Source of the DNA: Ilex aquifolium
Taxonomy: Eukaryota; Streptophyta; Magnoliopsida; Aquifoliales; Aquifoliaceae
Reading direction: 5' to 3'
Length of the DNA stretch: 64,000 nt
Assembly (NCBI GenBank): GCA_951799425.1
Contig: OX637396.1
Coordinates: forward strand, 33,844,701 to 33,908,700
Shown: in pieces, positions 12,079 through 22,939 of the stretch
How positions within the stretch are numbered: the first letter of the stretch is position 1
Layout: each line of letters opens with the position of its first letter
Translations under genes and position numbers: made by a program
Notes under the pieces: generated by a model
The model's input: only the letters and a program-made list of their open reading frames with translations
Told to the model about the DNA's origin: nothing
Databases searched by the model: none

Positions 12079-14166
12079 TGTAACACCCCGCATTTTCTTT
12101 TATATATGTATATAGATATATAATAAATATTTTTTTGTAAAAATGTGGATATGTGTAGTGATGTGTGTTTGAATTTGGTAGATTGGAAAAGTAAAGATTT
12201 AAAATGTTAGTGGAAATAATAGTTGAAATTTAGTTTTAATAAGTGAAAATATGAAATTTTAGGTCCCATAACTTGTATTAAATAGGTTTGGTGTAGAAAT
12301 ATGTGCTGGAGAGATTTGGGATGGATTTGGTTGGCTTAGGAATGGATTGGAAATGAAAAAAAAAAAAGGGGGATTAAACAGCTGTGAACAGTGCACGTAA
12401 ACTGTGCACTGGCTGCAACTTCAAGCTCGATTTCGACCTTGATGCAGTCAATATCTCTCAAAACTCAAATCATGAAAGTTGTAGAACTCTTTCTTAGCGT
12501 TCCATATCATCTTGAATCATCTCAATCGGAGCTCGGATGAGAGAGTTATGCCTAGATAACGAAAAGATGTCAAAACAGTCCATGAACAGTAAAATTCGGG
12601 GCAGCTGGGTTTAAAACCCCATTTACACTACATTTTCTCTCATTTCATACATTTCACTCTCAACCCACATCTCTTAGAGCCCTAGGAGAAGGTAAAGGGA
12701 AGAAGAAAAGGGAGAAAGAGAGTCTCTAAAGCTTGGGCTTTGGTTTGAAATTCTTGATTTCAAGGTAGGGGTTTTCTCTCACTCTTGTTCATTGAGGCTA
12801 GGGTTATATATATATATGTGTGTGTGTATATGTATCTTTTGACTTAAAATCCTAGATGTATGTTAGGAAACCTTTTGATTCTTGATGTCTATGCAAATAT
12901 TATCATGTTTTAAACAATGTTATGGTTGGATAACTACTAAATCTTTTGTTTTTACTCTCAATCCTAGTTTTTTAGAAATATGGATTTTCCTCTCTATATT
13001 CACTCAATCTTGGTTTTGAAAACTCTAGTGCTTCGTGTTGGGAATTAAAATGATATTGTGAATGATCTCTCGTATGTGTTTTCTTAAATTGCTCTATTGA
13101 AATATCACTTGTAAGAATTGTGGATTTGGGGAAATTGTGATAAATTGGGGGATTTGTGGAATTGTTTGTTATTTGAGAAAATTGTTGGTATGGTATTGCT
13201 TGTATGGTGTTTGGATGAACATGAGTGAGAGGTTCCTTGTAAGGATGCTCATTCCTTCTCAAGAGGTTCCTTGTAAGGATGCTTGAGAAACAAAACATTG
13301 AGGGTGAGAGGTTCCTTGTAAGGATGCTCATACCAAAGAAACAAGACCTTGAGGGTGAGAGGTTCCTTGTAAGGATGCTCATACCAAATAAACAAGACCT
13401 TGAGGGTGAGAGGTTCCTTGTAAGGATGCTCATGCCAAAAAGGACAATATTATATCCGATGTGGGTTATTGGTTTACTTTTGGAAATTGTATGGCTCATG
13501 GTTGGTAATTGGTTTCACCTTTCCGTTTAACTTTATTGTTGTTCGTAAACTTGAGATCTGTTTAAAATGTCCAGGTTTTACTTCAAAAATTACATGTGCT
13601 ATTTGTAAAAGGAGACCGACCGCTTTTCTATGTTTTTCTAAAAACCTTGTTCAAGTTTGGGAGGAATGTTGCTACAGAGCCTAGTGCTCACCCCCTACAA
13701 ATAACATATTTCAGGTCTTGTCTAGAGGAGGAGCTCGGAACTGACAAGTCGGGACATTGGAAAGCTCCCATAGAAGGGAACGTAGATCCCGAGGGAGATG
13801 CTTAGTGTTCTACTTTCTTTTGTGATAAACTAGGAAGTTCCTTTTGAGGCAATGTAAAGTCTAACATTATTTTTATGTTTCCGCTGCCAAGTGTAGTTTA
13901 ATTCTTTTGGGATGTAGATGTCATTGTTTGGCATATTCTTTTGAATAATGTTGTAAGTATTTTTATGAATTAATGGACCCGGTGTGGTCAATGTAGTATA
14001 ATTGCACAGGTTGTATTTTGGGTAGAGCTCCACGAACAAAGGAGACTCTGCCCAAATTTTGTTAAATTAAGGACCCCCTGTTATTTATGGGTTTTTATTA
14101 GTTGCTCTCATGGTATAAATGGTTTTAGAATGTAATGCCGTCCAGGGTGGTATTTGGGGCGTTACA
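12079..14166 (+). repeat. Gypsy 5' LTR (2088 bp)
   Basis: Direct match to 20887-22934. The 40-bp length difference is explained by one additional 51-bp tandem unit here, a shorter poly-A run near 12355 and a shorter GT run near 12820. Confidence 0.93.
13219..13440 (+). repeat. 51-bp tandem repeat inside the Gypsy LTR
   Basis: The core GAGAGGTTCCTTGTAAGGAT recurs; the last copies are exactly 51 bp apart (13311, 13362, 13413). The right LTR (22047-22204) has one unit fewer. The unit is a multiple of three and so creates an apparent open frame. Confidence 0.88.
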
Positions 14167-14170
14167 AAGT

Positions 14171-14182
14171 TGGTATCAGAGC
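14171..14182 (+). promoter_or_regulatory. Gypsy primer-binding site
   Basis: TGGTATCAGAGC four bases after the LTR end, complementary to the 3' end of initiator tRNA-Met, the usual primer of plant Gypsy and Copia elements. Confidence 0.85.
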
Positions 14183-15035
14183 TTAGGAATTAGGTCTTAC
14201 ATGGGAGCTGTAGGTTGTGGATTATCACTGGATTATTAGGTTAGGTTAAAGAAACTCTAGACTTGAAGTTATTTGAAGTGATATGTTGATAAGATAAGTG
14301 TGATGGGTTGTTTAGTTAGGTTATGAATTAATTATTCGTTCAAATTCATGGATTAGCTAGATTAGAAGAATTGAAGAAAATTGTGATGGATATGCTTGTT
14401 TTATATCATGTCGTTATGGATGATTCTAGAAGAAGAATGGTAATTTGGTTTTGGTTAATGAATAATGCTAGGCATAAATCTTTATGCAAGTGACATTATC
14501 TATATTGAAGATAGGTATGACATAGGATTTGTGACAAAAGACACCCAAACTCGAGTTAGACAAGCATAGAAGAACCAAGCAGTCCGGCAGACTACCTTTC
14601 ACTAATTCGATCATAACTCTTTGTAGTAAAGTCCAAATGGTGCACCGTCATTTTTGTTGGAATCCTAACTCGTATATCTTCCCAACCATATAGGCCACAT
14701 ATGCTAGAAATACCTGAGTCAAATCAGTTTATTCTTTGAAATAGGTCAAAAATCTGCGCTGTGGTATTCCTGGGATAGCCAAAATGTCGTGCTTTTCTTC
14801 TTAGACTCTGAAGGACTTATCCTTACACAAGCTTCCTCTCTAGTTAGGCTTTGATTTAGAGACACCCCCATGTTAATTGAATTATTTTGATGGATAACGA
14901 TATAAAATTTGATTACGAGTTGGTGTCTTGTCAACTCTAAGTATTCTCTTCTAATATTAGTATTGCTTGTATTTTTGGAAGTCAAGGAGATGTTATAACC
15001 CAATTCGGATGTGTGGAGATAAGGTTCACTTAGAT
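14183..15035 (+). other. Gypsy internal leader, non-coding
   Basis: No gag frame is found where it would be expected directly after the primer site. The sequence is AT-rich and leads without a clear boundary into the RT fragment. Confidence 0.45.
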
Positions 15036-15432
15036 GTTTTTAAGATGAGCAAGTGTGAGTTTTGGATGAAGGAAGTGAAGTTCCTTGGCCATGTTGTGTC
15101 CGAGCAAAGAGTAGCGGTTAATCCCGCAAAGATTGAGGTCGTGATGAAATGGGAACCACCGAAGAACGTAACGGAAATACGGAGTTTCTTGGGGTTAGCC
15201 GGTTATTATCGTAGGTTTGTGGAAGGGTTCTCCAAGCTTGCGATGCCGATGACTCGCCTTACAAAGAAGGGGGAGAAATTTTTGTGGACTCAAGCGTGTG
15301 AACTAGCTTTCCGCACCTTGAAGGAGAAGTTGACGACGGCACCTATCCTCATTATTCCGAGCAGTGGGGAAGGCTATGATGTCTACACCGATGCTTCATT
15401 ACGAGGCTTGGGATGCGTTCTAAGGCAAGGAG
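15036..15432 (+). pseudogene. Gypsy RT C-terminal / RNase H fragment
   Basis: In one frame: [40 protein letters not shown] and the RNase H start [16 protein letters not shown]. These are standard Ty3/Gypsy RT-thumb and RNase H motifs. The catalytic RT palm (YxDD box) is absent upstream, so the fragment is inactive. It is cut by the Copia insertion at 15432 and, in the pre-insertion order, joined directly to gag sequence. Confidence 0.85.
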
Positions 15433-18315
15433 TGTTAAAAATAGAATTGTTAAAAATAGAATACTAGATAATACTTTGTTGTTAAGTGTATCTAGTTGAC
15501 TTGGGAACACAAGGGGTCATGTCTTGGGTCTTGTTATGTGGTTAATGGTCTAGGAAAGTGAGTGGTCAAGATGTATCTTGCAACCTATTTGTATGTTAAA
15601 GATATGAAATACATGTATGGAAAACTATTCCAAAAAGACTAAGTTACATTGTCTTTGTTCTATCTATCACAAATATACAAGGGCTGAAACAATTACAGCC
15701 AACATAAGTGGTATCAGAGCTAGTTCGATTCTAACTAGCTGGGCGTGAAATTTCTCGTTGGATAAACAAAGTCCTAGTGAAGAAGATCGAAATGGCAAGT
15801 GGAATCAACATGTCTACCGGTGCACAACAACCTCCTTTTCCCGTCTTTGATGGTGAAAATTATGATTATTGGTGTGTCAAGATGAAAACTATATTTCTCT
15901 CTTATGATCTTTGGGATTTGATTGAAATTGGATATGAAGATGCAACCGAAGAGATGGCAACGCAGATGACAATGGCTCAAAGGAATCAATCAAAGGAAAA
16001 CTTATGGAGACCAAATTTTGGACTCAAGAATTGTTGAGAAAATTTTGATTAGTTTGCCGGAAAAATATGATTCTATTGTTTCTGTCATTGAAGAAACCAA
16101 AGATATTTCTTCTTTGGGTGTTCAAGAATTATTGGGTTCTATTAAAGCATTTGAGCAAAGGTTGAGTAGGCACGCCGAAAAATCTGTTGAGAGTGCTTTT
16201 CAATCCAAGCTTAATGTTAACTCCAAAAGTCATGAATCCTCGAGTTCCAATCAATCTAAAGGTGAATCTTTTAGAGGAGGAAGATTTGGAAGAGGAAGAG
16301 GAAGTGGAAGAAATTCAAGAGGAAGAGGAAGAGGAAATTTTGAAAGAAGATCAAATGAAGAATCCACTCAACAAAAGTGTGGAATTTGTAAAAGATCAAG
16401 TCATGTTGATAAAGATTGTTGGTTTCGTGGAAAGCCTCAATGTTTTAATTGCAAAAAGTTTGGTCATTTGCAAAAAGATTGCCGGTTCAAGAATAATCAA
16501 CAAGCTAATTTTTCCGAAGAGCAAGAAAGTAGTGGAAACATGTTCTATGCTTGTCAAGCAATGTCCGAGCAAAGGAATGATGTATGGTATCTTGATAGTG
16601 GTTGTAGTAACCATATGACCGGTGATGATAATATTTTTGTGAACATGAACACCACTTCTAATTCTCAAGTAAGGATGGGAAATGGTGTCATGGTTCAAGC
16701 AAAAGGCAAGGGAACCATTGCTATTGAAACAAAGAGAGGAACAAAATATATCCAAGATGTTTTGTTAGTACCGGACTTGGAACAAAATTTGTTGAGTGTT
16801 GGTCAACTTGTAGAGCATGGGTACTCCGTGGTGTTTGAAGACAACTCTTGCATGATCTATGATTGTGAGGAGAAAAAGCAATTTATAGCGAAAATTGAGA
16901 TGGAGAAAAACAGAAATTTTCCTCTCATTTTTCGGTATTCAAACAATGTTTCTTTGAAGATGGAAGTTGTTGATGATTCTTGGCTTTGGCATAGAAGATT
17001 TGGGCACTTGAACTTTCAAAGCTTGAAGATCCTACAACAAAAGAACATGGTTTATGGATTGCCATCTATACAAGAAGTTAAAGAAGTTTGTGAAGGATGT
17101 GCACTTGGAAAGCATCATCGAGATCCTTTTCCAAAAGAAAAAGCTTGGAGAGCCAAATCACCGTTGGAGCTTGTTCACACCGATGTATGGGGACCATCAA
17201 GAACACTTTCTCATGGAGGTAACAAATACTTCATAATCTTTGTTGATGATTTTTCAAGAATGACTTGGGTTTATTTTATGAGACAAAAATCTGAAGTTTT
17301 TCAAGTATTTAAGAAGTTCCAAAAGTTTGTTGAAAGACAAAGTGGATACTACATTAAGTTGTTAAGAAGTGATAGAGGTGGTGAGTACAACTCTAATGAA
17401 TTTAATAAGTTTTGTGAAGACATTGGTATGGAAAGACAATTGACGGTTGGGTATACTCCACAACAAAATGGAGTGGCCGAAAGAAAGAATAGAACCATTG
17501 TTGAGATATATTCAAGGAACACTTGATTTTGGGATTATGTTTGAAAGGAAAATTGATGTCAAGTTACTTGGATTTTGTGATAGTGATTGGGCCGGAAACA
17601 TTGACGATATGAGGAGCACTTCGGGCTATGCATTCTCACTTGGTTCCGGTGTAATTTCATGGGTGTCGAAGAAGCAACAAAGTGTGGCACAATCATCAGC
17701 TGAAGCTGAATATATTTCAGCATCATTGGCTACTTCTCAAGCAATTTGGTTAAGAAGAATCTTGGAAGATATTGGTGAAAAGCAAGGTGAAGCAACTCCA
17801 ATTTTATGCGATAATAAATCAGCTATCGCCATGACAAAGAATCCCGTCTATCATAGCCGAACTAAGCACATTGCAATCAAGCATCACTTTATTCGAGAAG
17901 CCGTGGAAGATGAAGAGATTCAAGTCAAATATTGCAAGACCGAAGATCAAGTGGCGGACATTTTTACCAAAGCACTTCCTAAAGATAAGTTCGAGTTTCT
18001 AAGAGACATGTTGGGAATACAACAACAAAGCATTAAGGGGGAGTGTTAAAAATAGAATTGTTAAAAATAGAATACTAGATAATACTTTGTTGTTAAGTGT
18101 ATCTAGTTGACTTGGGAACACAAGGGGTCATGTCTTGGGTCTTGTTATGTGGTTAATGGTCTAGGAAAGTGAGTGGTCAAGATGTATCTTGCAACCTATA
18201 TGTATGTTAAAGATATGAAATACATGTATGGAAAACTATTCCAAAAAGACTAAGTTACATTGTCTTTGTTCTATCTATCACAAATATACAAAGGCTGAAA
18301 CAATTACAGCCAACA
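15433..18315 (+). mobile_element. Ty1/Copia deletion derivative, TSD AGGAG
   Basis: LTRs of 272 bp (15433-15704 and 18044-18315) start TGTTAAAAATAG and end CAGCCAACA, with two apparent differences. TSD AGGAG at 15428-15432 and 18316-18320. Primer site TGGTATCAGAGC at 15709, polypurine tract AAGGGGGAG at 18035-18043. The total of 2.9 kb is too short for a full Copia; two internal deletions explain it (see coding entry). Confidence 0.93.
15792..18049 (+). pseudogene. Copia gag-pol polyprotein with two internal deletions (no reverse transcriptase)
   Basis: Gag starts at ATG 15792 (MASGINMSTG) and continues to about 16015. A deletion of the middle of gag then joins it out of frame to VEKILISLPEKYDS. 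Next come two CCHC-type knuckles (CGICKRSSHVDKDC and CFNCKKFGHLQKDC), the protease motif YLDSGCSNHM, the integrase HHCC region (CEGCALGKHHRDPFP) and two of the catalytic acidic blocks (HTDVWGPS, RSDRGGEY), up to NGVAERKNRTIVE near 17505. There a second deletion removes the integrase end and the whole RT, joining out of frame to YIQGTLDFG and RNase H (GFCDSDWAGNIDD). RNase H runs to the normal Copia C-terminus. It is a non-autonomous derivative that kept LTRs, primer site and polypurine tract, so trans mobilisation was possible. Confidence 0.88.
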
Positions 18316-18320
18316 AGGAG

Positions 18321-18812
18321 GGCTAAACGCTTTGAACAAGATTTGAGGCCTTCCATCCGCGAGGAGCTGGTTACACTCTGAATTCGAGAATACAAGATCT
18401 CGTGAACGTGGACGTGGACGTGTACGTGGACGTGGACGTGGATGCGGTTGAACAAAGACTTCAGACAATTGGAGAAGATGGAATTACTCAGACGAGAGCA
18501 GGCATGGACCCGCGCAAATGCTTTGCATGCAGAGAGTATGGACACTTCAAACATAGATGCCCCTCGTTTCCCCCAATGACCAAGCAAGCAACCGAGCGAG
18601 TACCAGCAAACAAGCCACCTCTACAAAGGCCAGCACAGCAGAGACCTCAGATAACTCGAGGAGCGGGAGGCGTACCAGAGAGAATAGGCACGGATGCACG
18701 CCGATGTTTTGCCTATGGAAGTGTTGGGCACTTCATAGATAATTGTCCATTGCTTTTTACCAAGACCAACCAAGCAACTGGGCGAGTGAATGCAAACAGG
18801 CCACCGCTATGA
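18321..18812 (+). pseudogene. Gypsy gag C-terminal part with two zinc knuckles
   Basis: After the Copia, a frame reads AKRFEQDLRPSIREELVTL, a Gypsy gag signature. Then come two CCHC knuckles, CFACREYGHFKHRC and CFAYGSVGHFIDNC; the second has Tyr in place of its second Cys. A GTGGAC-type hexamer repeat lies between (18410-18440). Stops and frame changes are present. Confidence 0.8.
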
Positions 18813-18879
18813 CCGCCACTACCACCACAGAGACCGTTACGAACTCAAGCCCCCGGCGACGCCAATCAAGGAAGAGTTT

Positions 18880-19078
18880 TTGCTTTGACTCAACCGGAGG
18901 AAGATGCCTCCAACGCCGTGGTGGAAGGTATTGCTCTTCTCTACAAATTTTGGGCCCGAATTATATTGGATTCCTATGCGACTTATTCTTTTCTACGTAC
19001 TGCGTATGCTGTGGAATTGGGATTGGGTTTCGAGGAGATAGAACTTACTGTATATGTTAACTTGCCTACGGGAAAATA
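18880..19078 (+). pseudogene. Gypsy aspartic protease fragment
   Basis: ARIILDSYATYSFLRTAYA corresponds to the family's (A)RVLFDSGATHSFI block, followed by a family-like ELTVYVNLPTG. The catalytic D-S-G triplet reads D-S-Y, so the active site is lost. Confidence 0.7.
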
Positions 19079-19084
19079 AGGGAA

Positions 19085-20195
19085 TACTAGTAGGGTTTAT
19101 TTATATGTAATCTTTGACTCTAATTTATATCTACTTGCTAGGGAATCATCATGTCTTGCCATTCTGGATAATACTACCTTGTTCCAAAATATATTATGGT
19201 TGGGTAAACCCTAAATCTTTTCTTATGCCTTCAAACCCTAGTTTACAAAGGAGATGTGTTTTTCTCTTGATTTCTCCTTTGCTCTTGATTCCCGAACTTA
19301 AATATTATTTGTTCTAAGCTGTGTTATGGGTGGGTGACCAACAAATCCTTTTGGTATGCCCTTGAAATCCTAGTTTTCAAGGGAGAGGTGTTTTCTCTTT
19401 ATCTTGCCTTTGTCATTGATTTCAAACCTTGATAGTCATTTGTTATCAATTCCAATATATGATTGTTACTTTATCTCTGATTCCAAGCTTGATATCCGTT
19501 GTTATTGATCTCGAGACTTGATTGTTTTCTTGTCCTTAATTTCCTAAGCTTAATGATCCATTTGTTCTTGGTATCTAAATTTGATATTCGTTTGTTATTG
19601 ATTCTACCCTTGTGATTCAATTATTTTCGATATTCAATACTTGATATTTATTGGTTATTGATTTCAAGATTTGACATTCAATTGCTCTTGACTTCAATAC
19701 TTGATATTCCTTCGTTCTCGGTTCCAAAACTTGATATTCGTTTATTATTGATGTCAATACTTGATTACTATTTGTTTTTGAGTTCAAAACTTGAGACTTA
19801 TTAGTTCCTGATTACAAAGTTTGATATGTCTTTGTTATTGACTCCAAGATTCGATTGTTACTTTGTTCTTGATTTCAAACTTTGATTGTTTCTTATTTTG
19901 ATTCCAAAGCTTGATATGGGTTTGTTATGGAATTCGAGACTTGATTGTTCCTTTATTTTGGATCCCAAAAAAAAAAAAAAAAAAAACTTGAGATTCGTTT
20001 GTTATTAATTTCAAACCTTTCTTGTTCTTTTGTTCTTGATTTCCAAGCTTGATAGCCATTTATTCTTGATTCTAAAGCTTGATTATTTATTTGCTCATGA
20101 ATTCAAAACTCTAGTGATTGGTAGTGACCACTAAAATGGTATTTTCGATGATATTATGTTAATTTTTCTTAAATTATTTCGTTAAAAAAAAAAAA
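19085..20195 (+). repeat. Diverged LTR-like block with expanded ~45-bp degenerate repeats inside the Gypsy
   Basis: Short blocks appear in the same order as in the Gypsy's own LTR: ATGGTTGGGTAAACCCTAAAT (compare LTR at about 12922), AAAACTCTAGTG (LTR 13019), and AAAATGGTATTTTCGATGAT with TTCTTAAATT (LTR 13048-13090). Between them is about 700 bp of a degenerate ~45-bp unit containing TTGATATTCGTTTGTTATTG. It looks like part of an LTR from a related family. Confidence 0.6.
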
Positions 20196-20259
20196 AAATG
20201 TATATGGATTTGGAAGCTAAAATGGGAGGACAAGTCTGGTTAGGTTTCAACTGTAACTT

Positions 20260-20860
20260 TTGGTGGGTTGTAATTTATATCAGAGTGCGCAGCGAACTAA
20301 CGGAGTAAGGACTACAATGGGGAAACTACGGAGAAGATTCAACTCATCCGAGAGAGGCTACGCACGACGTAAAGTAGACAGAAGAGCTATGTGGACCACA
20401 GACGAAGATCCTTGGAATTCAAAGTGGGAGATTACATGTTTCCCAAGGTGTCACACAAGAAGGGCGTGTTTCGATTCGGCAAGAAGGAGAAGTTAGCGCC
20501 AAGATATACCGGACCGTTTGAAATGATCAAAGCGGTAGGCAATGCGGCGTATCAACTTCGACTACCAGCCCAGCTATCCGGAGTACATGGTGTGTTTTAC
20601 GTGTCGATGTTGAGGACGTGTTACTCGGATGCAACTCTAGTCGTGAACTTTGAGGAGATTGAAATTCAAGACGGAGCAACCTACGAAGAGCAACTGGTAG
20701 AAATTCTTGATGCCAAGGAAAAAGCGCTTCGCAACAAAGTATCAGATTGGTGAAGGTTTTGTGGCAACACCATGGAGTGGCGAAAGCTACATGGGAACCG
20801 GAGCAAGAAATGTGGGAGAAGTATCCATATTTGTTCGTTACTTGAGGTAAGTTTCGAGGA
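20260..20860 (+). pseudogene. Gypsy integrase C-terminal / chromodomain-like tail
   Basis: VGDYMFPKVSHKKGVFRFGK, LAPRYTGPFEMIKAVGNAAY and LSGVHGVFYVSMLRT are the standard C-terminal integrase motifs of plant Gypsy elements. After a one-base frame change near 20745 the tail VLWQHHGVAKATWEPEQEMW is readable, ending at the family-typical YPYLF about 25 bp before the polypurine tract. The integrase zinc-binding and catalytic parts are missing. Confidence 0.83.
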
Positions 20861-20873
20861 CGAAACTTTCTTT

Positions 20874-20886
20874 AAGGGGGGTGGAT
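20874..20886 (+). promoter_or_regulatory. Gypsy polypurine tract
   Basis: AAGGGGGGTGGAT directly before the right LTR; it would prime plus-strand DNA synthesis. Confidence 0.8.
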
Positions 20887-22934
20887 TGTAACACCCCGCA
20901 TTTTCTTTTATATATGTATATAGATATATAATAAATATTTTTTTGTAAAAATGTGGATATGTGTAGTGATGTGTGTTTGAATTTGGTAGATTGGAAAAGT
21001 AAAGATTTAAAATGTTAGTGGAAATAATAGTTGAAATTTAGTTTTAATAAGTGAAAATATGAAATTTTAGGTCCCATAACTTGTATTAAATAGGTTTGGT
21101 GTAGAAATATGTGTTGGAGAGATTTGGGATGGATTTGGTTGGCTTAGGAATGGATTGGAAATGAAAAAAAAAAAAAAAAAAAAAGGGGGATTAAACAGCT
21201 GTGAACAGTGCACGTAAACTGTGCACTGGCTGCAACTTCAAGCTCGATTTCGACCTTGATGCAGTCAATATCTCTCAAAACTCAAATCATGAAAGTTGTA
21301 GAACTCTTTCTTAGCGTTCCATATCATCTTGAATCATCTCAATCGGAGCTCAGATGAGAGAGTTATGCCTAGATAACGAAAAGATGTCAAAACAGTCCAT
21401 GAACAGTAAAATTCGGGGCAGCTGGGTTTAAAACCCCATTTACACTACATTTTCTCTCATTTCATACATTTCACTCTCAACCCACATCTCTTAGAGCCCT
21501 AGGAGAAGGTAAAGGGAAGAAGAAAAGGGAGAAAGAGAGTCTCTAAAGCTTGGGCTTTGGTTTGAAATTCTTGATTTCAAGGTAGGGGTTTTCTCTCACT
21601 CTTGTTCATTGAGGCTAGGGTTATATATATATATGTGTGTGTGTGTATATGTATCTTTTGACTTAAAATCCTAGATGTATGTTAGGAAACCTTTTGATTC
21701 TTGATGTCTATGCAAATATTATCATGTTTTAAACAATGTTATGGTTGGATAACTACTAAATCTTTTGTTTTTACTCTCAATCCTAGTTTTTGAGAAATAT
21801 GGATTTTCCTCTCTATATTCACTCAATCTTGGTTTTGAAAACTCTAGTGTTTCGTGTTGGGAATTAAAATGATATTGTGAATGATCTCTCGTATGTGTTT
21901 TCTTAAATTGCTCTATTGAAATATCACTTGTAAGAATTGTGGATTTGGGGAAATTGTGATAAATTGGGGGATTTGTGGAATTGTTTGTTATTTGAGAAAA
22001 TTGTTGGTATGGTATTGCTTGTATGGTGTTTGGATGAACATGAGTGAGAGGTTCCTTGTAAGGATGCTCATTCCTTCTCAAGAGGTTCCTTGTAAGGATG
22101 CTTGAGAAACAAAACATTGAGGGTGAGAGGTTCCTTGTAAGGATGCTCATACCAAAGAAACAAGACCTTGAGGGTGAGAGGTTCCTTGTAAGGATGCTCA
22201 TGCCAAAAAGGACAATATTATATCCGATGTGGGTTATTGGTTTACTTTTGGAAATTGTATGGCTCATGGTTGGTAATTGGTTTCACCTCTCCGTTTAACT
22301 TTATTGTTGTTCGTAAACTTGAGATCTGTTTAAAATGTCCAGGTTTTACTTCAAAAATTACATGTGCTATTTGTAAAAGGAGACCGACCGCTTTTCTATG
22401 TTTTTCTAAAAACCTTGTTCAAGTTTGGGAGGAATGTTGCTACAGAGCCTAGTGCTCACCCCCTACAAATAACATATTTCAGGTCTTGTCTAGAGGAGGA
22501 GCTCGGAACTGACAAGTCGGGACATTGGAAAGCTCCCATAGAAGGGAACGTAGATCCCGAGGGAGATGCTTAGTGTTCTACTTTCTTTTGTGATAAACTA
22601 GGAAGTTCCTTTTGAGGCAATGTAAAGTCTAACATTATTTTTATGTTTCCGCTGCCAAGTGTAGTTTAATTCTTTTGGGATGTAGATGTCATTGTTTGGC
22701 ATATTCTTTTGGATAATGTTGTAAGTATTTTTATGAATTAATGGACCCGGTGTGGTCAATGTAGTATAATTGCACAGGTTGTATTTTGGGTAGAGCTCCA
22801 CGAACAAAGGAGACTCTGCCCAAATTTTGTTAAATTAAGGACCCCCTGTTATTTATGGGTTTTTATTAGTTGCTCTCATGGTATAAATGGTTTTAGAATG
22901 TAATGCCGTCCAGGGTGGTATTTGGGGCGTTACA
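20887..22934 (+). repeat. Gypsy 3' LTR (2048 bp)
   Basis: Matches 12079-14166 with few substitutions and differing tandem-repeat numbers; followed by the TTAAG duplication. Confidence 0.93.
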
Positions 22935-22939
22935 TTAAG

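Larger units (their letters stand above)
12079..22934 (+). mobile_element. Ty3/Gypsy element with shuffled internal domains, TSD TTAAG
   Basis: LTRs of about 2.05-2.09 kb start TGTAACACCCC and end GGGGCGTTACA. The target duplication TTAAG is at 12074-12078 and 22935-22939. A primer site TGGTATCAGAGC (initiator tRNA-Met type) lies at 14171 and a polypurine tract at 20874. The internal order is abnormal: RT end/RNase H, then gag zinc knuckles, then protease, then a diverged LTR-like block, then integrase C-terminus. A normal Gypsy has gag, protease, RT, RNase H, integrase. The integrase tail with the YPYLF-type end suggests the chromovirus group (inference). It cannot encode its own enzymes. 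Confidence 0.9.

Noticed and set aside
13279-13530. Open frame with 17-residue repeats in the Gypsy LTR
   Set aside because: Created by the 51-bp repeat, and altered in the other LTR.
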